Shown here: in pieces, positions 11,711 to 22,138 of the stretch
How the letters are laid out: every line of letters begins with the position of its first letter
Position numbering within the stretch: position 1 is the first letter of the stretch
Assembly (NCBI GenBank): GCA_030765055.1
Contig: CM060947.1
Span: 217,841,271-217,905,270, forward strand
Reading direction: 5' to 3'
Origin: Mantis religiosa
Taxonomy: Eukaryota > Arthropoda > Insecta > Mantodea > Mantidae
Length of the DNA: 64,000 nt
The notes under the pieces: generated by a model
Databases searched by the model: none
What the model saw: the letters and a program-made list of their open reading frames with translations, nothing else
Told to the model about the DNA's origin: nothing
Translations under genes and position numbers: made by a program

Positions 11711-12603
11711 CGAGGGTTGTTCAATAAAGAATGATCACAATTTTTTTGACAACGTACCTTTACTCATCCTCATAATTTTGATGGTCCTTCTCAAAATAGT
11801 CTCCCCTGAATGCGACACACTTGTTCGAGCGTTTCTGCCAGTCTTCAAAGACATGCTGGAAACCAATTTTTGAGAGATCCTTCAAAATCTCCTCCGCGGG
11901 CTTCTCCACTACTTCTGATGATGGATAATGCCTCCCACGAAGGCATTTCTTCAAGTTAGGGAATAGAAAAAACTCACATGGGGCTAAATCTGGACAATAA
12001 GGAGGGTGACGGATGCACTTCACGTTGATTTTTGCAGGATATTCAGCAACAACATTGACAATATGCTGCCGCACATTATCGTGGTGCAGCATCCAACGTG
12101 GGTGGCACACAATGAAACATTCAGTATTTCAGAAAGTGCTGTTAAAGAAATTCGTCGATCCTCTCTCACAATGGCAGTAGCAGTGTTGATGTTTTCTTCC
12201 GTAAGAGCAGTAACTGGAGCACCGGGTCCACCTTCCTTTGAAATGTACTGTCTCCCTTCTTTAAACATTTTAAACCACCTTCGAGCTGTGCTGTAGGGAA
12301 GAACAGACTCTCCGTAGGTCTCCTGTAACATTTTATAGGCCTCAACTGAAGATTTGTTGAGACGAAAGAAGAATTTCAAAGCAGCATATTGTTTCTCGCG
12401 TGTTACCTCCACTGCAGCGGTAGGCGATACTAAACATGTCTGAACTTGCCTGGTACTTACAGGCGGGAACCAGGAGTACCAACAGTGAAACTACTACGGC
12501 TTGTTTGTTTCACATTAAGCTAACAGAATATAATAATATTGAATTTTAGTACGAAAAATTATGGCCGTAAAAATTATGATCATTCTTTATTGAACAGTCC
12601 TCG
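11711..12603 (-). mobile_element. Mariner-1 element, internally deleted copy 2
   Basis: Terminal repeats beginning GAGGGTTGTTCAATAAAG and the inverted GAGGACTGTTCAATAAAG are flanked by TA. The minus strand keeps the N-terminal DNA-binding region from MEVTREKQYAALKFF (12412) through YSTARRWFKMFKEG to SLTALSEILNVS. It then jumps to the C-terminal catalytic part (MLHHDNVRQHI to FEDWQKRSNKC). The deletion removes the first catalytic aspartate and the middle of the domain, and the last catalytic residue in LAPCEFF is glutamate where relatives have aspartate. It is the complement of the deletion in the 9-kb and 60-kb copies. Confidence 0.9.
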
Positions 12604-12605
12604 TA

Positions 12606-12925
12606 TAAATTGAAATTATACATTTCTGAATTGAAGATGCTAAAAATCACCATCTGACAATCACATAATACGAGTATTAAGCAAAATATGTTTCTAGTTA
12701 ATTAAAGGATAACAGTTCACTTCTAGAAACTAAATACAATTTTTTTTTTCTAAACGGACAAGAAGCGAAACCAGTCTTAGTAGTAGCCTCGTCGTCATCA
12801 GTAGGACGGTGACCTCGAGCATTATTTACACTGCGCATTTCCTTCTGCATCCTTCGGTATCTCTCGCTTCCATTACTAGAAGTGACGGAAATAAGAATTA
12901 ACCGTCATTATTGAAGGGTTACGAA
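12606..12925. other. No recognised feature
   Basis: AT-rich spacer with no supported gene. Confidence 0.45.
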
Positions 12926-13152
12926 TTTTTTTTTCTAAATTAACGCCTTCCAATGTCGCCATATTGAACGTCGAATGAAATATATGAAATGATGCTCCAA
13001 AAGTCAGTTTTCATGGAGCTTAGAGTTATCCTACATTCATTTTTCAGGATAAGCGAAAACCCGGGGAAAAAAGCCCTTATCATGATGACCAACCGTGACC
13101 GAGATTGGAACTCGGGACCTGTTGAACGTGAGGCAGATTGGCTACCAATTAC
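12926..13152 (-). mobile_element. SINE-A, diverged
   Basis: T-rich tail, degenerate core (GAACGTCGAATGAAAT), CAGGATAAGCGAAAACCC middle, B box (GAGATTGGAACTCGGGAC) and GTTGAACGTGAGGCAG are present in order. The extreme head is lost. Confidence 0.8.
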
Positions 13153-13274
13153 GAGAGTGGAACATGATATCAAGTTACATAATTTCAAAACTTAGCACTA
13201 CCACAAATATTTCAGTATTTTTACAAATAACTCGAAATTGCCGTGATAGTAGAATCTTTTACTTCACTTGATAA

Positions 13275-13625
13275 CAATTGGAAGTGTGTAAACTCAGTTT
13301 TTTTTTTCGGAGGGGATTCTGCACTTCGATTAATCTTGGTCTATTGTACCTTATGCCCCCAAGTGGGGTATCCCCGGGAGGAAGGATGAGGCGGCCGTCT
13401 CAAGGAACCACTACAGTGCAGAAGGCAGTGTCCCTACATTTTACTTGGATGGAAACTTCTCCCGGCAGACCAGGACAACGGACATTTCTCCGTACTGTGG
13501 TTCGAAGCGGTCCCAGCAGTCGGTTTGGAGACCGGCAACCAAACTACCGGAGTGGGAAGTGGTTCACGCAGAGCATATAATCCTGCCATGCACCGCCGAG
13601 ACTCCCGCCGAAATTTGAGACACCG
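13275..13625. repeat. Repeat D, uninterrupted reference copy
   Basis: A GC-rich segment in AT-rich surroundings, sharing ordered blocks with 7637-8795 and 54225-54516 (CCGGGAGGAAGGATGAGG, CCAAGGA or CTCAAGGA, ACATTTTACTTGG, GGAGACCGG, CGCAGAGCATATAATC, CTCCCGCCGAAA). It starts after a T run at about 13300. No coding capacity is evident. Confidence 0.6.
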
Positions 13626-13861
13626 TTAATGCGCCACAGAAATGTCGACGAAGTATCATTTAACATTTGTACCATTTAGACTACACCAAAACATACTCGT
13701 TAATACTCGTTTACATACACTTCGTAAATGTGTGAATACTATTTAGAAAGCTACCAGGAAACATTTTCTACAGAATGCATACTATTATTTTAAGAAAACA
13801 AATCCGTTGGTTTTGTTTATTTCTTGGGGAATTTTTATTTTTTATACTTTTGATAAGAGTG

Positions 13862-13890
13862 TGATCATTCTTTATTCAACAGCCCTCGTA
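13862..13890. mobile_element. Solo mariner-1 right terminal repeat
   Basis: TGATCATTCTTTATTCAACAG followed by CCCTCGTA matches the right end of the mariner-1 copies at 9.9, 12.6 and 61.3 kb. The rest of the element is absent. It is a remnant left by deletion or abortive excision. Confidence 0.75.
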
Positions 13891-14021
13891 TATAGTAGGC
13901 AATGCAGACATTAAATGCAATTAAATAATTCTTGTTAAGGACAACGGTGAGAACACCTTGTTTTTAAAGATGTTTTCGACAAAAGCTTGAAACGGCGTCA
14001 AGTGGTTTCACCAACAGGAAG

Positions 14022-14085
14022 GCGGGCCCAACTTGGTAGCGTAGATGGTAGCGTGTCCGCCTCACGCTCTAGAGGTCCCGGGTTC
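14022..14085 (+). mobile_element. SINE-A head fragment
   Basis: Only the tRNA-like 5' part is present: TTGGTAGCGTAGATGGTAGC, then GCCTCACGCT and GGTCCCGGGTTCGAAT. The similarity stops just after the B box. Confidence 0.8.
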
Positions 14086-15102
14086 GAATGATAAAAATCC
14101 TGTTGCATTTAGTAAATTCCTTAACAAAACATCCCTTGAATACATGATTGTCCATTCAGGCTGATACTGGTTTTCTAATAATGTAAGGTGACATTCTTGT
14201 TCTTAAAAGGTCATTACGGAACGATCACTGAAACCGTATTATTATTTTAAAACTCTAATGTTCGGAACTACTAATGACAAAAGCAATCGCTCTCCGCACC
14301 TCTTCTTTGTTTAATATTTGTTGGGTCATTAAAACTGAGCGATGGGTATATTGATTACGCTTCTACAAATTGTCTTTACAGAAACTTACTCTTATATCAG
14401 CATCTTTTTATTTTAATTGAAATAAACGTATATTAACACATTTGTAAGGACGAAGTAGGCCAAAACGATGGTTAGATTTTAAAAGGGATATCGTTGTTGA
14501 GGACGTTGAAATACTATGCTGTTTGTACAAGAATGGCAAAAAAGAATAGCGACTTACCACTTAAATAAAATCTTAATTTAAAAATCCAAGCAATAGTAAT
14601 CAATATCTTGGAAATCGTTAATGACACACACAATTAATTAAGAACATTACAGTTTTTGCACAGTAGACAATTTTTCTACCTGTTAACAATCTACCACATA
14701 TATAAAAGCCATTTAGTCATTCTGGGTATCACCAGAAAATTTAAGTAATGCATATAACTTGAGGTACAAATGTTTAAAACACACTGTATTTTATTGTAAC
14801 AGTCAGCTGTTTTTGAGAAAATAAAATATAGCAAAAAATGTTCAATGTTCAATAATTTGCGGTAGCAGTATGTTATTGAACATATTTATGTCGTATTAGT
14901 CTACTTATTACAAGAAAGTAGTAGAGAAAATTGAAAACAGGAGGACCTGGCAATGGTCTAGATTCTTAAAAACCTCCTTCTATTCTTCTTATAGGCCTAC
15001 GGTCTGTTTAATATGGAATTTGAGAGTCTCTCCATGTTTCCCTCGGTCTCCCGAAGGATCTATTTTATACATTGGTAAATTGTTTCCGGCGATCCGTACT
15101 AT
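14086..15102. other. No recognised feature
   Basis: About 1 kb of AT-rich sequence without supported gene or repeat. Confidence 0.5.
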
Positions 15103-15262
15103 TACGAGGGTGGTCTGAAAAGTTTCCGACCTCAACATGAAGATGACAGCATTCGTAAATATAAGCTAGTAAATTTCGTTGTCCATCTCTTGACAGTTGC
15201 TCACCGAAGTTTCAGCCATTTTGGAAGCTCAATTGTTACGTAAGTTATCTGAGTGAGTTGAT

Positions 15263-16480
15263 GTGAGTGTTTTTAAGAAAGTCGACAAAATCGAGTATCG
15301 AGCTGTCATTAAATATTTGTTTTTGGTAGGCAATACGCCTACGCAAATCAAAGATGACTTGGATTCTGTGTATGGGAACTATGCACCATCATTTACCACA
15401 GTGAAATTTTGGGCAGCTGAATTTAAACGTGGCCGTAAGAGCTTGGGAGACGATGAACGTTCGGGACGTCCAAAAACTGCAACTACCGACGGAAACATCG
15501 CCAAATTTCACCAAATGGTGCTAGACGACCGCCATATTAAAGTGAGAGAGATAGCAGGGGCTATGAACATGTCAAAAGAATGTGTTTGTCACATATTAAA
15601 TCAACATTTAGACACAAGAACGCTGTCCGCCCGTTGGGTGCCGCGTTTGCTCACATTAGACCAAAAACGTGTTCTAATGAACATTTCCAACGCTCTGTTG
15701 GCGCACTTTAGGCACAATTAATCCGAGGTTTGGCGCCGAATAATTACTTTTTTTTAAAATTTACGTCTCCAACGTTAAGTCATATCGGACGATGAATGAA
15801 ACTGGTGAAATGATGCTCAAATGCGTACGGGGTCCTGGAGCTTAGAGCTACCCGACATTTCTCTTCCAAGATAAGGGGAAAATACATAAAAAACCTTATC
15901 CAGTTAATTCACCCTAAGCAAGATTCGAACTCGGAACCTCTTGAACGTGAGGCAGACACGCTAGCATCTACGCTACCGAGGCGGGCGCCCATTAATTACT
16001 GTAGGTGAAACTTGGATACACCACTATACGCCCGAAAGAAAAATACAGTCCAAACAGTGGACTGCAAAGTGGAAACCGGATCCAAAAATAAGGAAAAAAA
16101 AACCTTTTTCGGCAAGGAAAGTGATGGCGACTGTTTTATGGGATTGTCATGGAGTTATCTTAATCAATTATCTTCAAAAAGGAAAAGCTATTAAATGAGC
16201 ATACTATGCATCATTACTTGACAAGCTGAAGGCAGAACTTTCGGAAAAAACGGTTGCAATGGCGAAAATCCACGAATTACGGTTTGAACTGCTTTACCAC
16301 CCGCCTTACTCACCAGATCTAGCCTCAAGCGACTTCTTTTTGATCCCTCATCTGAAAGTTGCGCTTGGAGGACAGATATTTTCGTCAAATGAAGAGCAAT
16401 CACCTTCGTGAACAATTGCAGTGAGAAGTGTGTAGAGTTACAAGGAGGCTATGTTGAAAAAAACAATCTGAAAAAATGTC
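15263..16480 (+). pseudogene. Mariner transposase pseudogene (irritans-like)
   Basis: The 152-codon frame to 15721 holds the DNA-binding half: FKKVDKIEYRAVIKYLF, SFTTVKFWAAEFKRG, GDDERSGRPKTA and LDDRHIKVREIAGAMNMS, then ARWVPRLLT. It begins at GTG, so the start ATG is lost. A TAA stops it before SEVWRRIIT. SINE-A follows, and after it ITVGETWIHHYTPER shows the first catalytic aspartate changed to glycine (DETW to GETW). Further on FWDCHGVILINYLQKGKAI is readable. The block holding the second catalytic aspartate (the HQDNAP region) is deleted, while HPPYSPDLASSDFF with the third remains. The family assignment rests on overall resemblance to Himar-type transposases. Confidence 0.85.
15749..15984 (-). 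mobile_element. SINE-A inside a mariner, 16-bp target duplication
   Basis: A full copy with the tail at left. The flanks 15733-15748 (GCGCCGAATAATTACT) and 15985-16000 (GCGCCCATTAATTACT) match at 14 of 16 positions and restore the transposase reading when one is removed. The two differences show that the insertion is not recent. Confidence 0.95.
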
Positions 16481-16523
16481 TTGTATCTTTATTAAGTCGG
16501 AAACTTTTCACACCACCTATGTA

Positions 16524-16994
16524 TGTCACATATCATTCGTGTTACATAACTGTTCCATTCAGTTCTTATAGCTACCCATTCATCGATAGCCAGAACATTT
16601 GATGGACTCCTAATTTCTTCAGTTCTTATTTTATTCCTTAATAACTAAGACGATAAACTGCTTATATGCAGTGAGAATGGTTAAGAACTCTTGATTGACG
16701 GTTGTGAAAGCAACTGACCAGCGTTACACAAACACATACCGTGGACTTATTGAACATGTGACAAGCTGTTTGTTTCTGATAGCAGCCGCCATTAGTGTTG
16801 ACAAGCAATAATGTCCCACTTCGTGATATATGTTAATTAAACAGAAACTGCTGCGACAAGTGGAACCTGACGGATGTTTCTCACGGGAAACGTAAACTGA
16901 ATTCTAATTATTATCTAATTCACAATATCCTAACACGTATTTCTAAACTTGCACCTGAATAGACTTGTTGATTACACAAGTAGCAAATTGTCCG
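16524..16994. other. No recognised feature
   Basis: AT-rich spacer. No supported gene. Confidence 0.45.
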
Positions 16995-17245
16995 TGATAC
17001 TTTGCTATAAAACCCGCAACTTAAAGTACTTACAGCATTGTAAGTCCCAATTAAGCTGTGTTATCTCATAGGTGCTTTACCGGGAAACAAGTGAATAAGC
17101 TGGAGAATTTAATGTTGTGTTGGCATGGTAGCTCAGTGGTTAGAATAACCGGACGGAGACCAGGAGATCTGTGGTTCAAATTCCACCTAGGACATTGCAT
17201 TTTTCAGTCTGACTCCGCATTTTCCAACCTTTTCCTACACATGGC
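16995..17245 (+). mobile_element. SINE-B copy 1 (tRNA-like internal segment)
   Basis: It shares with 62235-62475 an ordered set of blocks: ACTTAAAGTACTTACAGCAT, a GAGAATTTAATG stretch, then a tRNA-like segment with A box GGTAGCTCAGTGGTTAGA and B box GTGGTTCAAATTCC, and ATTTTTCAGTCTG. The conserved portion extends about 130 bp upstream of the tRNA-like part, which is unusual for a SINE head. It may instead be a composite repeat. Confidence 0.65.
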
Positions 17246-18149
17246 TAGTGTGAAGCAACAATTAACTTGCAAATGAATGCATTGTTTGTTAAAGACGCCG
17301 TCATTTGTAAGATTATTTAGCGCCGTCGATGTAACAGGATTTTGTTCCATAGGAGTTCTATTACGTACCAGTAAATCTACTACAATGAGGTGTCGCTTTT
17401 AAGTCTGAACTACGTTCGAACCCGCCACCTTGACATCATTAGACCAGCGCCCAACTAAATGAGCAATTCAGAACGTGTTTCTTACTTACATGATTTAAAA
17501 TTGAAGTATCGGACTATGAGATATGATTTAATTTTTACTATTTCTACCATGTAATTACAGTAAGTAAAAGAAATATTGCAAAGATTTCACTGAAATATAT
17601 GAATCCAAAAAACTATGCTCAGCAAAAGTTCTGTGAATGGGTTTATCAGTGTTTGACTGTAAAAAGTGTAAGGCAAAAGTAATAATCTGACATGGCAAAT
17701 AAAATGAATACCTAACAATTTAAATCCCGTTCATTTAGAAGAAATTGTATATAATGGATATATCATAATAAATACATACAACTTTAAAGCATAATTTTTC
17801 TCCTTAATCTTTTTCTCGAGCTTCTCCGAATTCGTATTATGAGCTGAGCTTTACCAACCTTTGTTGTTTCCTAAAAGTGCGACACAATTCAATTGTTTGC
17901 CACAATGTCTGATAACAGATTTTGATTTGTTTCTTTCCTATCCATTGTTTCTAAGGAACAAAAGCCTCTACTCCTTCTTAAACATAAAATACTTCAGTCG
18001 TAAATACGCCTTAAGGTGAAGTGATAAAAATATGACTGGCTTATGTTGCTTGGACGCGATCGACTAAAGTGTACATTCATTACAACAGCAAATATTTTGT
18101 TTGTTAACGAAGATGTCGATTCTGGCTCCACCAATTTGCGAATGGCAAC
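17246..18149. other. No recognised feature
   Basis: AT-rich. Nothing identifiable. Confidence 0.5.
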
Positions 18150-18232
18150 GTGTCCTTTAGGGCTTGGCAAGGATTAGTTGGTCAGGAACAGGACGTTAAT
18201 GCAAGGAACGCCTTCGAGGCACAATCGGATAA

Positions 18233-18433
18233 TTCTGGAAGCATCTTTCTCTCTCTCTCCTCTTACAAATATTCTAGAACTCTCCGTCAGTTTAAAGAAG
18301 CGAGCTCGCAATTGAGTGATTTAGTTCAACCTGCTGTTTTCGGAGTAAGAGCTAGAGTTGCGAAAGAATTCGCAAGAGTTGCGGGAAATTTCTAGGAGAG
18401 TTCCGGAACTTTCAAGAAGGGAAACTTCCAGAA
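18233..18433. promoter_or_regulatory. Cluster of heat-shock-element-like palindromes
   Basis: Five TTCNNGAA palindromes lie within 201 bp: TTCTGGAA (18233), TTCTAGAA (18272), TTCCGGAA (18401), TTCAAGAA (18411) and TTCCAGAA (18426). The last three keep the 5-bp phase that heat shock factor trimers require: TTC at 18401, GAA 18406, TTC 18411, GAA 18416, TTC 18426, GAA 18431, with one off unit at 18421. No TATA box or recognisable gene follows closely. TTCCAGAA and TTCTAGAA also occur in the two LTR-like promoter units at 24.3 and 59.7 kb. Heat-shock function is inferred from motif spacing only. Confidence 0.5.
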
Positions 18434-19965
18434 GATTGTGGTAGGCTGACAGCGGCGTTTTTCTGTGTTTACGCTGAACGACAGCGCTAACTTATCATTT
18501 TTACCTCTTCAACTGCCCGATATCGACCTTCTGTAACCATAGCTGCGTCACAATATGTAGAGAAAACACATCGATTTGATATTAGCACTCCTAATGACAA
18601 GTATTAGAATCATCTCAACCACGACAAATTATACGTTTGTTATTGCTTTTTTTAAGAAAAAATAAACACCTTTCTCCCACTATTTAAACATTATAGAACA
18701 CTCATTTTAATATTAACTTTAATTAAATATAATACTTTTTACAACACAGGAAGGCACCTGAGGGGGTACTCGTGCTTGGACTGGGGTATATGCGTGGAGT
18801 TGGTTTCATGGACTTTATTGGGTCGGGCCATGGGTTCGTAGCTAGCTCAGAGCATGGTACTTTGATCCCTGGAGTGGTACACAACGGACTGCTTCGTTTT
18901 TCACCTTTCTTTATTCATCCCCACTTACTCTTCTTGCCTGGGTTTCACACACACAGGCATTTCTTACACCCATCGCCAAGTTTGATGTCACTATCCTATC
19001 CCACTTTGTCCATCGACGTTCCGAGCCTTCTTCCTGTACACTCCCAAACTGAGTGTACTGTTTCACACCAGAAATAATAGCAATAATTATGTTCAGGGTA
19101 TTGGCATAAATGCATTTACTATAACCATAACCAGATTGCATTAACCACAACTGGGTCATTACGGTTGGCATAATGAATGCTTATATGTTTACAGTTTAAT
19201 GTAATTGCCATGTAATTGATGTAGTGTTGTTTAATGCAATTTTTTGTGTACAGTTAACCATCTCTGTGATATTTTCCTTATTACTGGTTTGATTTTACCA
19301 ATACCTATTCCTTTCTCAAGCAGAAAATCGCTATTCTTGTGTTTTATTTTCCTGGTATACAAGGAGAGTGGAATTTTACAGCCATCACAGAGCGATCAGC
19401 TATTAAAAATTAGACAATCGCTTAAAGCTATTCAACATACCAGATATTTTGACATTGACGATGTATTAGAGATTTTCTGATTCGAAATTGGGACCCATGA
19501 ATTGGGTTTCACTACATATGCTGGCCTCCTTTAGGGACCTTGAGGGATATGTTTTCCACTGTGTGCAGACTGGAGGAATCCCCGCATGTGCAGGAGCGCC
19601 CCTTTGGGCGGTATCATAGTGTAAACTGTAGCCGATGTATCAATAAAACAGAGCAGCATATTTTTCTCTCACACATGTGGAAGTAATGTGGATGACAGTA
19701 TGTTTACTACGCTACACATGTGGAAGCACCTGGCTTTCCTCTCAGTTTCGTGCTTCAAAACAAGCCACGGTGTAACAGTTTTAAAATCATAGGGAAGAGC
19801 CGTGGCGTGGGAGAAGACCCAGTTCAGATCTCGATCAGGTCAGAAAGAGTGCGCTCTTTGATACAGGCAAATACTTGGGAACTAGAGCAGGCGAAATAAG
19901 TGACAGTCATACAATTAAACAGAGTACAAACTACGTTAAGAGTTAACAGGTATTTACGGAAAATG
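18434..19965. other. No recognised feature
   Basis: Open frames at 18772-19077 and 19244-19480 (plus) and 18911-19171 (minus) show no known domain. I see no repeat copy here. Confidence 0.45.
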
Positions 19966-19969
19966 TTAA

Positions 19970-20748
19970 TTTATGCTCACTTTCTTCTCGGGTACCAAGC
20001 CAGGTTAAAAGACAATTAGATATCGACGTTGCGGGAGTGTGCATCTCTCCCATCATCAGGATATTTATAAAATGTGATAACCACAAATGAAACACTGGAT
20101 ATAAAACCAATATAAACAAAGATAAAACACTATCAAAATTCGCATTACTGAACAAAAGACTGTTTTCAGTAAATTAAAAGCCAGGTCAGGAGATGGCGTG
20201 AGTATAAAAATTGTGTCAAAGAAACGTAGCTATTTAACTTGATTATCAAGCTGTATTGATCTCTTCTCCTTAAATCGACGGATTTCCATTTTTAAGGCCG
20301 GTTTCCAAGAGGAGCTGAACTTTTGTTTGTTTGTAATTTTACGTCCTCCAACGTTAACTCATATCGGACGATGAATGGAATGGATGAAATGATGCTCAAA
20401 TGAGTCCGAGGTCCATGGAGCTTAGAGTTACCCAACATTCGTCTTTCTGGATAAGGGAAAACCCCGGAAAAACCTTAACCAGGTAACTCACCCTGACCGA
20501 GATTCGAACTCGGGACCTCTTGAACGTGAGGCAGACACTCTACCACCACGCTACCCAGGCGGGTCGGACCTGAACTGAAATCTATCATCACGATTAAGCG
20601 TGCTCCTTTCAAAGGCAATTGCCAAAGCCTCCTTAATTCTCCACTCCCAGTAACTGTTGCATTTTGCCAAGATGGTTGTCTCCCGAAAATTGGCTCTATG
20701 GTCGTTATCAAAACAACGCTCTGCCAGCCCAGACTTCTCAGGTTGCAT
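19970..20748 (-). mobile_element. Penelope-like element 3' fragment, left arm of an inverted pair
   Basis: On the minus strand the sequence from 20748 encodes EKSGLAERCFDNDHRANF then ILAKCNSYWEWRIKEAL and FQF. From memory this resembles the C-terminal end of the GIY-YIG endonuclease part of Penelope-like reverse transcriptases. Downstream lies a non-coding segment with a hammerhead-like motif at 20022-20064, whose GAAAC core is mutated to GCAAC. SINE-A interrupts the arm at 20322-20569. The sequence repeats in inverted orientation at 20748-21232 and again at 51708-52232. Confidence 0.7.
20322..20569 (-). mobile_element. SINE-A inside the Penelope-like fragment
   Basis: Full copy, tail GTTTGTTTGTAATTTTACG, head near TACCCAGGCGGG. 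CTGAACT at 20315-20321 and 20570-20576 is the target duplication. The other two Penelope-like copies have the uninterrupted site. Confidence 0.9.
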
Positions 20749-21232
20749 AGAGCCAATTTTCAGGAGACGACCATCTTGGCAATATGCAACAGTTACTGGG
20801 AGCGGAGAATTAAGGAGGCTTTGGCGATTTCCTCTGAAAGGAGCGCACTTAATTGTGATGCTGGATTTCAGTTCAGCTCCTCTTGAAAACCGCCCTTAAA
20901 ATGGAAATCCGTCGATTTAAGAAGCAAAGATCAATACAGCTTAGTAACCAAGTTCTATACTCACGCCATCTCCTGACCTGGCATTTAATTTACTGAAAAC
21001 AGTCTTTTGTTCAGTAATGCGAATTTTGATAGTGTTTTGTCTTTGTTTATATTTGTGTTATATCTAGTATTTCATTTGTGATTATAACATTTTATAAATA
21101 TCCTGATGATGGGAGAGATGCACACTCCCGAAACGTTGATATCTAATCGTCTTTCACCTGGCTTGTTGCCCGAGAAGAAAATGAGGATATTCTTCGCCAG
21201 GAAAGCTTCAGGTCTTATTTTAATGTTAACCC
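20748..21232 (+). mobile_element. Penelope-like element 3' fragment, right arm of the inverted pair
   Basis: The frame from about 20740 encodes HRANFQETTILAICNSYWER, then RIKEALAISSERS and FQFSSSWKP, ending near 20980. Non-coding sequence follows, with the hammerhead-like motif at 21098-21142 and a 3' end near GGTCTTATTTTAAT. It is closely similar to 51708-52232. The arm faces 19970-20748 across a loop of about 50 bp (20699-20747), so single-stranded DNA or RNA of the region could fold into a long hairpin. Confidence 0.7.
21098..21142 (+). ncRNA. Hammerhead-ribozyme-like motif (Penelope-type)
   Basis: The conserved core CTGATGA (21103-21109) is followed by stem II GGGAG/CTCCC (21111-21115 with 21125-21129), GAAAC (21130-21134) and GTT, a permissible NUH cleavage triplet. 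Stem I is ATATC (21098-21102) with GATAT (21138-21142). Stem III would be only AC/GU. This minimal stem III, type I layout is known for Penelope-like elements. One extra U sits between CTGATGA and stem II, which could weaken or abolish activity. Self-cleavage is unproven. Confidence 0.6.
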
Positions 21233-21422
21233 AGTTTCTCATTTAACATCCTAAAATAATATTAAAATATTTTGTGTTTATTCACAGGACTTTCTCAAGT
21301 CACTCTTGTACAATATATTCACAAAAATGCTCATTCTTTAATCTCATGTTAGGATAAAACTTGTAGAAATGGATTTTAAATATCTTGTTACGAATTATAA
21401 GCAGTGTGCCAATTTCTGATTA

Positions 21423-22136
21423 CATGGGTCATTCAAAAATTAGTGGCAACACTGCCTGAATTTAGCGCTATCAGCGGTAAATCATGTAAGCTGATAACAA
21501 TGAAAAATAAGAGCATCTAATTTTTGTTAGCTGTGAGTGTGAAGACAATTTTATTTAATAAGACAGTTTTAGTAAGTTTAATTGTAGGCTGTTATCTTAA
21601 GTGCTCTAAACATGTTTAGTAAATACCAACAAAGATGCTTCATTAAAAGTGAAGTTGCAAGAGGTATCAATGCTTGAGAATGCTATACAGATTATTGGAA
21701 GCTTGTGGTAGAGAAACTTTACCGTGGCTAGGTGGAGTAATGCATTTCGTAGAGAAAGGGAAGACGTTCCCATTGTGTTACAGAATGGCGCTCGCTTTCT
21801 ATTGTTAATTTACTTCGCAGATGGAAGTGATTAATTCCGGAGCATCCTCCATACTCCCCAGATATGAGTCCATGTGATTTCGACCTTTTTCAAAAAATGA
21901 ATTACCACTTAGTTCTCTTTAGAATCAGACAGGCAATTATAGCAGCAATAGAGCAGTCTGTTCGAATATTAAAACAACAAGACGCTGTTGATGGCATCCG
22001 CCGGCTCCCTGATGTGTTGAAGCGAGTTCTTCATGTTGGAGGAGATTACTCCTAAGCACTGCAATCATGTGACTACTCCAAAATTTCTTATATGTTGTTA
22101 ATTCAAATGTTGTCACTAATTATTGAACGACCTAAG
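21423..22136 (+). mobile_element. Mariner-type element (mariner-2), degenerate and shortened
   Basis: Inverted terminal repeats GGTCATTCAAAAATTAGTGG and GGTCGTTCAATAATTAGTGA are flanked by TA (21421-21422, 22137-22138). The plus strand shows remnants of a transposase: MFSKYQQRCFIKSEVARG near 21611 and, from about 21864, MSPCDFDLFQKM (the third catalytic aspartate context) and DAVDGIRRLPDVLKRV. At 714 bp it is far shorter than a full mariner and lacks most of the catalytic core. Confidence 0.85.
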
Positions 22137-22138
22137 TA

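Larger units (their letters stand above)
15105..16521 (+). mobile_element. Irritans-like mariner element, dead and split by SINE-A
   Basis: Terminal repeats GGTGGTCTGAAAAGTTTCCG and inverted GGTGGTGTGAAAAGTTTCCG are bounded by TA at 15103-15104 and 16522-16523. Without the SINE and its duplicated target it is about 1.17 kb, slightly short for a mariner. The coding region lies on the plus strand at about 15263-16480. A separate pseudogene entry describes it. Confidence 0.9.
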
